The notes: generated by a model from the sequence alone, not told the origin. DNA of 64,000 nucleotides from Nemophila menziesii (GCA_029959085.1 JARWIR010000008.1:1612001-1676000); one strand, 5' to 3'. Counted from the first letter of the stretch, positions 22,111 through 33,365 are shown. Translations and numbers: made by a program.

Positions 22111-23181
22111 GTTTTGAAGGGTTATATGATGGGATTTAAAGAAGAGGTGAGTTTTTACACGAATTTATCAATCCTTAAGCCTCTCTTTCTTCCCCAAAGC
22201 TCTCCTAACTCCATTAAAGCTTCATCAAACCTTCACCAAACATCCAAACACTACCCAATCACCATAATAACACATCCAATCCTTTATCCACATCATTATA
22301 AAGAATATTCAACCACCTAAATTATATCATAACACCTAGAATCCGAGAATCAAAAGCCTAAATTTCCAAAATTCATCAAACAATTTTTAAACCCTTACCA
22401 ACCAAAGAAGAATTTATCCTACCCACATAGAGAATCATCATCATAAAGCCTCTCCTAACCCAAATATAGCTTGTTCAACCTATAATCAAGAGTTTCAAAT
22501 TTCAAGAGTATTCAAAGCTTTGATTTGGAGGTCAATTGAGATGACGAAAAGAATAGAAACATTATCTACTGTAAGGGAGATGAAGAAGAATCAAAATAAG
22601 GTATTGGGTTCTAGTGAGAAGAAGCTGATTGAGAAAAGTGCAAGTTCCGGTTTAAAGGGTAAAACAGGTTCAGAAAATAAAGGAAAGCTAGATGTGGTAA
22701 CTTCAAAAAGCCAAAAAATTTCAACTTTCATAAGGAAGACACCACAACCTTTACAGATCGAGAGTCATGTACCCAAGATTAATGAAGCTTCTAGGGCCAT
22801 GATAGCTTCAGTAGAGAAACACTTAATGGAACTTCCTTAGGCTTATGCGAGAGTATTTGAAAAAGAAGTTGGAGAAGGCGAATACAAGAGATTCTTAGAG
22901 ATGGGAGATAGATTGGGTTGGTATACATTCATGTTGCAAAGATCGAATTTATGTAGGGAGTTAGTTTCCGCTTTTTTTTTGATCGGTAAATCAAACTTTT
23001 ATTAAATGAGGCCCAAAACCTGTCAAAACATTACATATTAGGCCCATATCAAATGGACCAACTACCTTACTCCTACTTTACTTCATTACCTATTACAACC
23101 ATTAAGTCCAAAACACTTTAAATAATCATTACAACTTTTTTAAGAGAGCCCAATACACTTAAACAAATAATGAAATAACAA

Positions 23182-26100
23182 CTAACTACAAAGCTTATTA
23201 CTTGCATCATTTGCTCTTTGACTCCGAAATATTCTCTTCTTCAGCTTCACAGCAATATAAGTTTTAATCAAATTATAGAGCCTTTCTTCATTCATTAGCC
23301 TATCATCATGTTCTCGCTTATTCCTTTCAGCCCAAATGAAATAGATATATGTTGTTATAACTACTCCAGCTATCATTATCATCTCCAAATGACCACAAAC
23401 TTTCTGAATCTCTTCAAGTAACTCTTGAGTAGTATGTATGTTACCACTAAAGCCCCAATCACTAAGAAGTCTCTGAAGAATTCTTTTTGAGAATTCACAA
23501 TTAACAAACAAGTGATCACAATCTTCATTCTCAGTTTTGCATAAATAACAAATAGGGTTAACATTCAAACCCCACGCATTAAGCCTATCCTTAGTAGGTA
23601 ATCTACCCATTGCAACTTGCCACGTTACAAATGAGCATCTAGGTATACAAATTCTAGACCACACTATATCAAACCATCTTACTTCACTACTATGATCAGT
23701 GATTCTATTCATAGTTTTTTTATAAGAAAACTGACCTTTAACAGTTTCAGTCCAGATGATTTTATCCATCCTATCAGTTAGGTTAATGTTTTGTATTTGA
23801 GGTAGGACATTCCCTATACATGGAGGAATTCTCCACCTCCCTCTGCCAAAACACTCCCTAACAGTCTTGTTACAGCTTAGATTATTCTCATCACAAGTTA
23901 TCTTAAGCAATTCTTGTACACTTTTCTTTTTGATCCATTTATCCCATAATATGAAGGTTAATTTTCCATCTCCAACTTCATGATAAATCAAATTATAAGC
24001 GAGTTGTCTAACCTTGAGCATTTGCTTCCACATCCATGAGTGATGTTGTTTAGGGCTAATGCTCCAGATACATCTGTTTTTTAGTATGTTCTTATTAACC
24101 CACAAGCTCCAGAGATTGTGATCATGAGAGTAAAATCTCCAGAAATTTGAGAGCAAACAAGTTTTATTAGTAACCTCGAGATTTGGGATGTTTAATCCCC
24201 CTTCCTTCTTACTACTACAAATTTTACTCCAAGCAATTCTAGCACCATAGGCATTCTCTAGATTACCTTTCCACAAGAAACCAGCTAATCTCTGATTTAG
24301 TTTATAAATTACCTGTTTGGGGAGGAGGAAGATTCTACACCAAAAGGTAATTTTACTAATTAAAACAACTCGGATAAGTTCCACCCTACCTGCATAAGAC
24401 AAAAACTTTGAGCTCCATTGTGAAATGTTATTACAAATCTTCTCCACCAGTACATTCCCATCTGATATACTCATTTTTTTTGAGTTTAAGGGCACACCAA
24501 GGTACCTTACAGGAAGAGCACCAATTTTAATTTCCAAAATAGTTGATATGCACCTTTTAATATCCTCATTTACCCCTCCAAAATACAGTTCACTTTTGGA
24601 GAAATTAATGCTTAAACCTGAGCATCTTGAGAATAGATTAAGTGCATCCTTTACTACTCTAGCTGATTTATCATTACCTTTCATGAAAATTAGTAAATCA
24701 TCAGCAAAAACTAAGTGATTTAATTTTATGTCCTCGCATTTTGGATGATAGGTAAAATTATCATTATTTGCCACAATTTTGAACAAACTTGAGAAGACCT
24801 CCATACAAATAGCAAAGAGATAGGGTGAGAGAGGATCACCCTGTCTCAGCCCTCTCTTCCCTTTGAAATACCCACAAGATTCTCCATTAATGAATACTGA
24901 ATAGTAAGGTGTGCATATGCACATTTGTATCCATTTAATAAACTGACTTGGAAACTCTAAAGCTTTTAAAGTGTTTATTAAAAATGTCCAGTTCACACTA
25001 TCATAAGCCTTCTGTAAATCTAAGTTTATAGTACATGAAGGACTTATAGATTTTTTCTCATAACTGCTCACTACTTCTTGGGCCACAAGGATGTTATCAG
25101 ATATAAGTCTACCACTAACATACGCCGCTTGGTTTAGAGAAATAATATCACACATAACCTTTTTTAGACGATTCATAATCACCCGTGAAATAGTTTTATA
25201 TATAATATTAGTACACGAGATGGGACGAAATTTTTTAACAATAGCAGGATTTTTTTCTTTAGGTATTAAGACAATCTTAGTTGAATTAACTTGAGATAGC
25301 AATTTACCTGAACAGAAAGTTTGTTTGATAGCTGTACAGAAGTCAGCTCCAATTATATCCCAAGCATTTTTAAAGAATAAGGCTGTAAAGCCATCAGGTC
25401 CAGGACTCTTTCCATCCCTTATAGCAAATAGAGCTGTTTTAATCTCCTCATCTGATATAGGGGTTATTAGATCATTTATACTTCCTTCAGGTACTGATTT
25501 GTTGAGAATTGATCTTAGTGTATCAACTGAGCATGTTTCCTGATTCTTTTCTTCAGTTCCAAGTAAAGATATATAATAATCCACAAACTCTTTCTTAATA
25601 TCTTCTTGCACAGTTAATATAGTTCCATCATCCTTAATTAAAGTAGATACAAAATTTCTTGCTATCCTACCTTTTATTAATCTATAATAATAGGCAGAAC
25701 TAGTGTCAGAGTCATTTATAAAAAGGGCTCTAGATTTTTGTTTTAAAGCTTCATGATAAGAGATGGTAGCAATTTCGAGCTGGTGAACCAGTACTTTTTC
25801 TTCAGATAAGTCAATCTCAGAACTGCTCCCATTCATAATTTTTTGTTGAACAATTTCCAGCTGCTCTTTAATGTTATCAATATCATCTGAGTTCCTCTTA
25901 AAATATCTGTTATTGAACTTCTTTAATTCACCCTTTACCAGCTTCAATTTCATACATAAACTGAACATATGATTACCATTTATTTTATTTTTCCAAGTAG
26001 CCTCAATAAGTTTCCTATAATTGTCATGTGTTGTCCACACATTAAAAAACTTAAAAGAACAAGGATTAGACTTTTTTGTTTCTCCCATAATTACTTTAAT

Positions 26101-26784
26101 AGAACAGTGGTCTGATGTTGAGGGAGGACTTAATATTACACTAGAGGCATATGTGTTTATCCATTTTGTATTGATAAAAGCCCTATCAATCTTACTAGCT
26201 CTTAACTGCCCTTGATCATTTTTGTTAGTCCAAGTGAAGTATTGACCCCCATAATGATGCTCATATAAGCAGGCATCTTCAAGACAATCAGCAAACAAAC
26301 ATGAACTATTAGGTAATGTATCACAGTGTAGTCTATCTTCAGTCTTTAATATCTCATTAAAGTCTCCAGTAAAGCATACACACTGATTTTCAAACTGTTT
26401 ACTTAGAACAACCATGTCTTTCCACAAGATTTTCCTCACATCCTCATCATTACTTGCATATATAAATCCAATGTAGAATACATTTTTAGTGTTCCCTTCT
26501 GTGACTTCAATGAACATGAGTTGTGAAGTTTCTGAGATGAGCTTTATATCTAAGTGATTGTTATCCCACATAATCCATATCCTACCACTTTCACATTTAT
26601 TATAATTGTGAAGCATTTTCAAGTGAGGAAAATGCTCACTTATTATTTTCAAGCTATTAGTTTCTCTCACTTTAGTTTCAAGAAGACCTATAAGCTTTAT
26701 TTTATTCTGAAATATAAAATCTCTTACATCTAACTGCCTAAGGAGGCTGTTGAAGCCTCTTACATTCCAAGAAGCAAATATCAT
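23182..26784 (-). CDS. LINE1 ORF2: endonuclease-reverse transcriptase, 1200 aa
   Basis: It cuts target DNA and copies the LINE RNA into the cut. The N-terminal apurinic-like endonuclease (about 1-230) shows SWNVRGFN, GLLETKV with the catalytic Glu, FTGDFNEIL and STSDHCSIKV. RT follows (about 440-730): GKSPGPDGFTALFFKNAW, FRPISCTNIIYKTISR, CTINLDLQKAYDSVNW, GKRGLRQGDPLSPYLFA and the catalytic FADDLLIF near residue 695. The C-terminus has a zf-RVT region: IPRCSFVTWQVAMGRLPTK, then CYLCKTENEDCDHLFVNC. There is no RNase H domain. Length is normal for a plant L1. No stop or frameshift interrupts it. Its ATG overlaps the ORF1 stop as ATGA, and it could be reached by re-initiation. Confidence 0.97.
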   Translation of the reverse strand: MIFASWNVRGFNSLLRQLDVRDFIFQNKIKLIGLLETKVRETNSLKIISEHFPHLKMLHNYNKCESGRIWIMWDNNHLDIKLISETSQLMFIEVTEGNTKNVFYIGFIYASNDEDVRKILWKDMVVLSKQFENQCVCFTGDFNEILKTEDRLHCDTLPNSSCLFADCLEDACLYEHHYGGQYFTWTNKNDQGQLRASKIDRAFINTKWINTYASSVILSPPSTSDHCSIKVIMGETKKSNPCSFKFFNVWTTHDNYRKLIEATWKNKINGNHMFSLCMKLKLVKGELKKFNNRYFKRNSDDIDNIKEQLEIVQQKIMNGSSSEIDLSEEKVLVHQLEIATISYHEALKQKSRALFINDSDTSSAYYYRLIKGRIARNFVSTLIKDDGTILTVQEDIKKEFVDYYISLLGTEEKNQETCSVDTLRSILNKSVPEGSINDLITPISDEEIKTALFAIRDGKSPGPDGFTALFFKNAWDIIGADFCTAIKQTFCSGKLLSQVNSTKIVLIPKEKNPAIVKKFRPISCTNIIYKTISRVIMNRLKKVMCDIISLNQAAYVSGRLISDNILVAQEVVSSYEKKSISPSCTINLDLQKAYDSVNWTFLINTLKALEFPSQFIKWIQMCICTPYYSVFINGESCGYFKGKRGLRQGDPLSPYLFAICMEVFSSLFKIVANNDNFTYHPKCEDIKLNHLVFADDLLIFMKGNDKSARVVKDALNLFSRCSGLSINFSKSELYFGGVNEDIKRCISTILEIKIGALPVRYLGVPLNSKKMSISDGNVLVEKICNNISQWSSKFLSYAGRVELIRVVLISKITFWCRIFLLPKQVIYKLNQRLAGFLWKGNLENAYGARIAWSKICSSKKEGGLNIPNLEVTNKTCLLSNFWRFYSHDHNLWSLWVNKNILKNRCIWSISPKQHHSWMWKQMLKVRQLAYNLIYHEVGDGKLTFILWDKWIKKKSVQELLKITCDENNLSCNKTVRECFGRGRWRIPPCIGNVLPQIQNINLTDRMDKIIWTETVKGQFSYKKTMNRITDHSSEVRWFDIVWSRICIPRCSFVTWQVAMGRLPTKDRLNAWGLNVNPICYLCKTENEDCDHLFVNCEFSKRILQRLLSDWGFSGNIHTTQELLEEIQKVCGHLEMIMIAGVVITTYIYFIWAERNKREHDDRLMNEERLYNLIKTYIAVKLKKRIFRSQRANDASNKLCS

Positions 26785-27983
26785 AAGTTTGGGGGCCTAG
26801 TCACTTCACCTTGCCCACCTTCATTAACAAACTTCATCATATCTCTATCAATTCTATTTTCACCAGGTTCTTTTAGAGTATCAAATGAGTTTGAACAGGA
26901 CACCTTGCTTGAAGCAGACTCCTCCTTATCCTTATATTGATTCTGACTGGTACTCTTTACAGTTTCCCAATTACCTTCATCAATCTTGTCTTTCCCTTTA
27001 TCTTTGCGCTTATCATCATTTACTTTTGGCATCCAAACTTTAGTTGTGTTTGGACACTTTTCATTAACATGACCACTCTTCCCACACTTACTGCAAATAT
27101 TTGGTTTCCAATCATAAACCACTTTTACTATCTGTAGGTCTTCTAATCCTATGTCAACTGATAGTTCTTCAGGAAGTTCTTCTTTAACATCAATTTCAAC
27201 ACACACACGAGCATATCCTAACCTTGATTTGGACTCAGTCATACTGTCCATTTGTAAAGGAACCCCAATTCCACTCGCAATATAACTCAAACCTCTCCTT
27301 GTCCACATAGCCATTGGTACGTTAACAAGTTTTACCCATATTGGGATCCTTGATAGATCAATCTTCTCAAATTGCATCTCCATCTGCCAAGGTCGTAGAA
27401 GAAGAGGAATACCATTGATATGCCACATCTGCTCTAGAATTTTCATGTATGTTTGTTTATCTTCAAATTTGAAGATGAATATACCATTATTTCCCGATTT
27501 AACATTAACTTTTCCGAATTTTAACCATTGAAACCTAACAAAGTTCACAACATTCTGAAACGTCGGCGATTTATCAATAAACTGCCCTATAAGACAATTT
27601 GTCCACTGATCTGAACCTTCGTCTAAAACATCTTTCGGAGGAGTAATTAACTTTTTGTTACCTTGACGAATTGGAGGGTGATAATCCAGATTCAGAGCTG
27701 GATTATCATTCCTACCAAATAGTTTCGACCATACCTTAGGCTTAATCGCATCATTGTTAGTGTTCTCTTCATTATATTGGCTGAGCTCTTCAGCGACTCG
27801 ATCCTCTTTCCTCTGTACATTTTCCTCTCTACTTAGTTCTTTTGGAGGGCTTATTGGAGGAGTAACTTCATTACTGGCACTTTCCGGCGAGAACATCAGA
27901 TGAGTGATGTTTGTATACTTAGTTTTCGATTTAGCTTTCGAATTCGTACCGTTAACTTTGCTTGAACTGAAAACCTTAGTCAT
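26781..27983 (-). CDS. LINE1 ORF1: RNA-binding protein, 400 aa
   Basis: ORF1 proteins of plant L1 elements bind the LINE RNA and form the ribonucleoprotein with ORF2. The N-terminal 110 residues are polar and disordered-looking. A DUF4283 domain follows (about 120-290): FQNVVNFVRFQWLKFGKVNV, then LEQMWHINGIPLLLRPWQ and PIWVKLVNVPMAMW. A zinc knuckle, CSKCGKSGHVNEKC (C-x2-C-x4-H-x4-C), lies near 300-313. The tail is Lys/Glu/Ser-rich. The start at 27983 is the first ATG after a 292-nt leader. The stop at 26781-26783 shares bases with the ORF2 start. Confidence 0.95.
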   Translation of the reverse strand: MTKVFSSSKVNGTNSKAKSKTKYTNITHLMFSPESASNEVTPPISPPKELSREENVQRKEDRVAEELSQYNEENTNNDAIKPKVWSKLFGRNDNPALNLDYHPPIRQGNKKLITPPKDVLDEGSDQWTNCLIGQFIDKSPTFQNVVNFVRFQWLKFGKVNVKSGNNGIFIFKFEDKQTYMKILEQMWHINGIPLLLRPWQMEMQFEKIDLSRIPIWVKLVNVPMAMWTRRGLSYIASGIGVPLQMDSMTESKSRLGYARVCVEIDVKEELPEELSVDIGLEDLQIVKVVYDWKPNICSKCGKSGHVNEKCPNTTKVWMPKVNDDKRKDKGKDKIDEGNWETVKSTSQNQYKDKEESASSKVSCSNSFDTLKEPGENRIDRDMMKFVNEGGQGEVTRPPNL

Positions 27984-28896
27984 TTGAGATCAAATACACT
28001 ATGTAGAGGGTAGGGTAGGGGGTCGGGTTACGTTTAGAGGTGGTGGTCGGTTGAAGGATTGTGATGAATGGGTTATATTTTTTGTCTTTGACTTGATGCT
28101 AGATCCCAGAAATTGGGATAAACACCAACTCGAAGAGAGAGAAAGCAAAAAGTGTATTTTTTTTGGCTGAAAGTGGTGGAAAAAACGGAAATATTTGCGG
28201 AATAAAATTTAGATGGTTGAATGACTAGAGAGAGAATTGACTCTCATTTGACCAAACTTTTTATTACGATGAAATTTAGTTTCCGCTTTCTATTTAGGCC
28301 TCTTTAGCTGAGATAGTAATGATGGACCATGTAAGTATAGAGAAGCGGTGGAAAATATCAAGACTTTAGATTGGAATCTACTTTATGAGCATGTATTAGA
28401 TAAGGAGAAAGTGCAAGCAAATAAGGGAGAGTTGAAGGCACCTTGGCCTTACAAATATCTTCAAGCAGATACAAAAGTTTAGCACCATTTCCTTAATGCA
28501 AATGTCTTTGGAAACCTGAGAACCTCAGAGGTAACTAAGAAGAACGCAATCTTGATGAATTGTATTTTAAGAGGAGGAGAAGTGGATGTGGCACAGTTGA
28601 TCTTTGAGAAGGTGATGTAATTTTTGGTCTCTCCTATTTTGTTGTTTAGATTTAAATATCCTACTATGCTCACGTGTCTTGTTCGGAAAGCAAGTGTGAT
28701 TCCGGGTAAAGAAGAGAAGCTAATGTTTAATATGATGAACACTATTGACAACAATTGGATTAAGACAGTCTTGAGAGGAGCGGGAGTTATGCAACTCTCA
28801 CAAGAAGAAAAGGATCGTGTTTGGCAAGAGAAGATGGAGGAGCGATTAAATAAAGGCGAAGCAGCTCAAAATTCCTTAGCCGAAGAGGTGGCATAA

Positions 28897-30512
28897 ATCA
28901 AAGCTAATCAAGTGCACATCATGACACTCCTTGTGCAGTTAAATAAAGACCCAGTAAATCCTATCTTGGATGTCAATAATGCGAGGCAATAGCCTCGAGA
29001 GTATGTTCTCTTTCTTCCTTACCATTTCTGTATATGGTTAATCTGCTAATTTTAATTTCTTTTTAGAGTCTTTTTCGAGTCGTGGGGACACGTCTCATTT
29101 TTTGAGTTGGGGTGTGGGGATTCGTTGTCTCTCATCTTCATTTTTATGTGATTTTCTATTTTTAGGTAGAAATTACAATTTTTAATACATGAGATTTAGA
29201 TGTAAAGTGTGTTTAATATCTTGAAAGCATAAGCTAAGTAAGTTAATGATATAAAGTAGTATGTTTATGAGCTGTTTTAATTTGTATGCTTTGAGTATTT
29301 GCAGGAAACAGACATTGATAGTAAAGAAAAGATTAGTTGGCAATGCGATAGAAAGTATGGTCGATCTCAGGGAGCCATGAGTGGTGTGTAGGCCGTGAGC
29401 TAGTTGATAAACCCATGTGATGAACATGCTAAAGGTAAGAGAATAACAAAATTTCATAGTTTAGAAAGTTATTAAGGCGGTTCTTTGTTAAGCCCCTTGT
29501 TGCCGTTTAGCTTGCTGCCAAATTATTATATTATATCATTCTCATCCCCTTCTAGCCTTTCTAAAGCCTTTTTATTAGCCACATTATAAGCCATATCCCT
29601 TTAGATTTTAAGACTTTTCCATATGACCCGCACTCGAATCGTGATGCATAGACAGTTGTTTTAGAGCTTGAGTTTGGGGTGGTGGGTCCAACATTATGGG
29701 AATTGTTACTGGGTTGGGAATTTTTGAGCTTATTAATTGTGATCTAGTATTATTTTGATGATTCACAGGTTTTATTATATTGTAACCCTTTGCCGGGGTA
29801 AGAGTAAATGAAAAAAAAAAAACCGAAAAGCATGAATTATGAAAGAAAAAAATTGTTGAAAAAATAGCGTGATGCCACACATAAAAAAAGAGTCACATCT
29901 ATACAAAAAAAAAAAAATTGATATGAAAAGAATATATATATTTGGGCCGGCAAAGAGGATTTTTACATGATCATCTTTATGCTTTAATTGGGTTATTGAG
30001 GATGCTAATTTGTGCATCAAGAAAATAATTGGGTTGAGTGAGAACTATTTATGAGAGTAACTCAAGCTTTAGGGAGATTCGTTGATGGCTAGTGAGGAGA
30101 GAGCCAAAAGTTCAATCTAAATTATCCAAATATACTTATCATTCCATCCCTAAGCCAACATTACAACCATAAAGACCTTATGATTCTTTGCTATGTAATC
30201 TAGAAGTGATTAAGCCAATAGAGAGTAGTTAAGTGGAGCTTTGGATACTAGTGAAGTTCAATGAACAATCTATAGCCTCCTTGGTGAACTGAGTAAAGAT
30301 CTTCTCCTTCTTACATTGCGAAGCTAATCTAATCTTGAATTCAAGACGTGTTGATGGTGGATATGACCAGTCTGCATGTATGTAGTTTATAAATATTATT
30401 ATATGAAATTTTCTGAGTAGTTTCTTTGAGTCTATTATGCATAATTGACCTAGGTGTGTATTTAGAGACTTCCCTGTATTTTTATCTTTATTGTATCAGG
30501 ACGATACAACTT
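28897..30512 (+). other. RE1 3' non-coding region
   Basis: This lies between the 3' ORF and the polypurine tract and has no ORF worth calling. It shares several blocks with the RE2 region 46090-47271: the hairpin at 29077-29096, a G-rich tract near 29101-29120, TTGAGTTTGGGGT at 29668-29680, and TTGTAACCCTTTGCCGGGGT near 29780. Confidence 0.75.
29077..29096 (+). other. RE1 conserved hairpin
   Basis: GAGTCGTGGGGACACGTCTC forms an 8-bp stem with one mismatch and a GGGA loop. The RE2 copy (46268-46287) is perfectly paired. A G-rich, polypurine-like stretch follows in both. Confidence 0.65.
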
Positions 30513-30526
30513 TGAGTTGGGGGTTT
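30513..30526 (+). promoter_or_regulatory. RE1 polypurine tract
   Basis: TGAGTTGGGGGTTT directly abuts the TG start of the 3' LTR, as expected of the plus-strand primer. It resembles internal TTGAGTTTGGGGT copies upstream. Confidence 0.75.
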
Positions 30527-31144
30527 TGATGTCTACCCATTTGTGATGATTTAATCTTAGTTGGAGACATCATTTTAGGTATTTAAGGAAAGCTTTTACT
30601 CGTTTTTGATATGAATTATTGTATTTTCTTATTTCTTGTCTTGATTTAATGATTTAGTATTTTTAGAGCATATTGTGTTTAATTTATTTATTTAGTGTTA
30701 AGCCTTAAAGATAATGGTAATAAATTAGATGCCAAATCAATTTCAAGAGATAAAGAAAAAAAGATAATGATGGAAATTGGAGATAAAGGAAGAAAAAGAT
30801 AAGTATGGAAATATAAAGTTGCCAAGTAAATCCGAATTTCAGCAACTACGTCCACAAAAGTGACCATAACTCAATATTGGCTGGGAATTTGGAAGAATGG
30901 TCTGAAGCAAACATGTAGAGCTTTCCAAGACAATCAGTTTTGATATAAATAATGCGTCAATCATAGCAATATCAGAGAAATTACGGCCAAAGCAAGACAA
31001 CAACAGTTTATTACCTTTTTTTATATTTTAGGGTTACGAGTTTGAGTTGGGATTGAAGTCCAATACTTATTTTCCACTCCAAGAAAACGTTTAGGGCTTA
31101 CTAGACTCATAAATACACCCTTAAACTATTTTAAACATGTCCTT
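30527..31144 (+). repeat. RE1 3' LTR, truncated
   Basis: 618 bp aligned with 17350-17956 of the 5' LTR. It starts TGATGTCTAC with the same 46-nt inverted repeat. It stops abruptly at AAACATGTCCTT, where minus-strand copia sequence begins, so about 900 bp of LTR were lost. Confidence 0.9.
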
Positions 31145-32030
31145 TCATTTAATTTGTGTTTGGAATTGAATAAGAATCATGTTATAAAACACTTGAAAAA
31201 TGTCATACACATCTGATTTTAAGACTAATGGATAAACCCAAATAAATCTACTAAAATCATCAATGAAAATTACATAGTATTTAAAAGATGAGTATAAAGC
31301 AACATGTTATGGACCCCACACGTCTGAATGAATCAACGCAAATGGAGCATCATTACGAGTTATAGATAATGGAAAAGCTAATTTATGTGATTTAGATATA
31401 GAACAAGCTTCACAAGATACACCATGAAAATTTAGTTTAGTATTCAATACACAAGACAAAGGAACGGAAGCACTTGAAGAAGGATGACCAAGACGATAGT
31501 GCCAAAACTTTGTTGAGGAAGACAAAGTGGTGGAGGAAAGACAAGTTAGCTTTGAAGACGAAGAAGAAGAAGGAGGAACATGACCACCAAACTTGAGGGG
31601 ATAGATTCCATTATCACAAGGGCCTCGAAATAACAGTTTATGAGTTGAAGCATCAAAAATAGACACACAGGTTGAAGAGAAAACAACATAGCACGTATTA
31701 TCTGCAGTGAATTTAGAGATGGATAGCAGATTTGAAATGATTTGTGGAACATGTAAAATAGATGAAAGAAAGAATGAGGAGGAGTTGAGACACAACTTAC
31801 TATTTCTAATGTGAGAAATGTCTAATGAAAGACCATTTCCAACAGCAACTGAGCTACCATCATGATAAGGTGAGGATCTTTGAAGCAAATTTGAGTCAGG
31901 AATGACATGATTGTTCGCACTTGAGTCTAAATACCATAATTCAGGATTGTAACTTGTAGATGGAGTGTTTTGAGCAGCATAGGCAACCTTTTTGTTGTGC
32001 TTTTGGAGAAGGAAACGTGACAAAATCAGA
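31145..32030 (-). pseudogene. Copia protease and N-terminal integrase, truncated
   Basis: The minus strand reads ELWYLDSSANNHVIPDS, the copia protease site, where the usual LDSGA is LDSSA, a change at the active-site loop. Then come ILHVPQIISNLLSISKF, the GAG_pre-integrase zinc region FWHYRLGHPS with CEACSISKSHKL, and the integrase start ALIHSDVWGP. After a stop it continues YYVIFIDDFSRFIWVYPL up to 31145. The remaining integrase and RT are lost. It is non-functional. Confidence 0.9.
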
Positions 32031-32998
32031 TCAAAACCAACAATAAAAAGCACCATGACCAACTCGATTGCAAATTTGACAAATAGGCGCATTGGAGTAA
32101 GAGTTGGATTGAGGAGAAGCTGTAAGCTGATGAGAAGGATGTCCCAAAATAGAAGGGACATTTTGGTGAGAACCTCGAGCGCGTCCTCGACCACGACCAC
32201 CATGATTAGAATATCCACCACTATGACCTTTGTAATTTGACGATGGAGCAGAGGGAGTCGAGGAAGAGTATAACGCAATATGAGAAGCACCCAACGAATC
32301 AGCAGAATCAGTCATAGACATATGTAACTCTTCCGAAACCAATAAACTCCCAAGTGAATGGAAACATAATGTTGAGGTATGCGCATTAGAGATCCTTATA
32401 CTTGATTTGAATTGATTGTACTCTTGAGGGAGTCCTTTAAGAGTATACATGATTATATCCTCTAAAGGAAGAGCAGATGAAGCTGTCTCTAAACCATCAC
32501 AGATGTCTTGAATTTCTGCTAAGTAATCAGGCATTTTCTGATCACCTTTCTTCACATTTCAGAGCTTCATTTTGAGCTATTGAATGTGAGTGCGACACTG
32601 AGAAATGAATATCTCCTCAAGTTTGCGCCATACATCAATGGCGTGAGGAAGTTTAACCATGTGTGATAATACTGAAGGAATAATGTAGGAGTGTAATGAG
32701 ACTTTGAGCTTCTGATCCTCAATAATCCAAGTGGAATAAGCCGGATAAGTACGAGGTGGTTGAGCAGCAACACCAGTAACATGATGTAAATATCCATGAG
32801 CTTCAAGCACAGCTTCAAGTTGAGCTCTCTATAACACATAATTGGAAGAGTCAAGCTTAATTTGAACAAGACCACTCTAGTTTTGTTGAAGAAGAAGTAA
32901 ACCAGCAAGTATGGAAACACTGGTTAAGATGTGTGGTAAAGAAGAAGATGAAGAAGAGGAAGTGGAAGAAAATGCAGGATCGAAGGCGGAAATTAAAG
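32031..32998 (-). pseudogene. Copia gag
   Basis: Copia Gag of the UBN2 type in shifted frames. The first part (32577-32810) reads MLEAHGYLHHVTGVAAQPPR, PAYSTWIIEDQKLKVSLHS and VWRKLEEIFISQ. The second (32031-32555) reads MPDYLAEIQDICDGLETA, DIIMYTLKGLPQEYNQFKSS, a Gly/Arg-rich GGRGRGRARG, and a zinc knuckle CQICNRVGHGAFYC. A stop lies between the parts near 32560. The probable initiator region MAL near 32975 is followed at once by a stop codon. Confidence 0.9.
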
Positions 32999-33060
32999 CT
33001 TATAACGCCATTAATGGAGATGAGTTTTTGAAGCTTTTTGATTAAAATTTCCTTTTGACA

Positions 33061-33070
33061 TCTGATACCA
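33061..33070 (-). promoter_or_regulatory. Copia primer binding site (initiator tRNA-Met type)
   Basis: TGGTATCAGA on the minus strand, next to the LTR end. It is the standard plant copia primer site. Confidence 0.85.

Positions 33071-33365
<295 letters not shown>

Larger units (their letters stand above)
22975..28275 (-). mobile_element. Full-length L1-type LINE (LINE1), both ORFs open
   Basis: 5301 bp on the minus strand, flanked by a perfect 14-bp target duplication TTAGTTTCCGCTTT (22961-22974 and 28276-28289). The run of T after the left duplication is the poly-A tail read from the other strand. Order on the element strand: 5' UTR of about 290 nt, ORF1 (400 aa), ORF2 (1200 aa), 3' UTR of about 200 nt, poly-A. 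Removing it rejoins the RE1 3' ORF. Open ORFs, a perfect duplication and an undecayed tail mark it as recent and possibly still competent. Confidence 0.95.
22541..28893 (+). pseudogene. RE1 3' ORF (Athila-type 'plant transposon protein'), split by a LINE
   Basis: The ORF starts at ATG 22541 (MTKRIETLSTVREMKK) and runs in a basic, Ser/Lys-rich region to a stop at 22838-22840. In the same downstream frame comes VFEKEVGEGEYKRFLEMGDR with LGWYTFMLQRSNLCREL. The LINE (22975-28275) sits here. The text continues SAFYLGLF at 28280, then HHFLNANVFGNLRTSEVTKK, NCILRGGEVDVAQLIFEKV and LVRKASVIPGKEEKL, ending near 28893. Several stops break it. These motifs match the 3' ORF of Athila-like elements, annotated in databases as putative plant transposon protein. 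Its role is not established; some authors regard ORFs in this place as envelope-like. Confidence 0.75.
17350..31144 (+). mobile_element. RE1: pol-deficient Athila-like gypsy element with LINE insertion
   Basis: Structure in order: 5' LTR (17350-18870), primer site, gag (19017-20050), protease remnants (20604-21230), a post-pol hairpin block (to 21614), a GC-rich repeat array (21770-22110), a 3' ORF interrupted by a full-length LINE (22541-28893), a conserved hairpin (29077-29096), a polypurine tract (30513-30526), and a truncated 3' LTR (30527-31144). RT, RNase H and most of integrase are absent, so it could only move with enzymes supplied by another element. The 3' LTR is cut at 31144 by copia DNA, so the target duplication cannot be checked. 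Confidence 0.9.

Noticed and set aside
21797..22111. Open frame across the RE1 GC-rich array
   Set aside because: It is a composition effect of the palindrome array; no protein motif.
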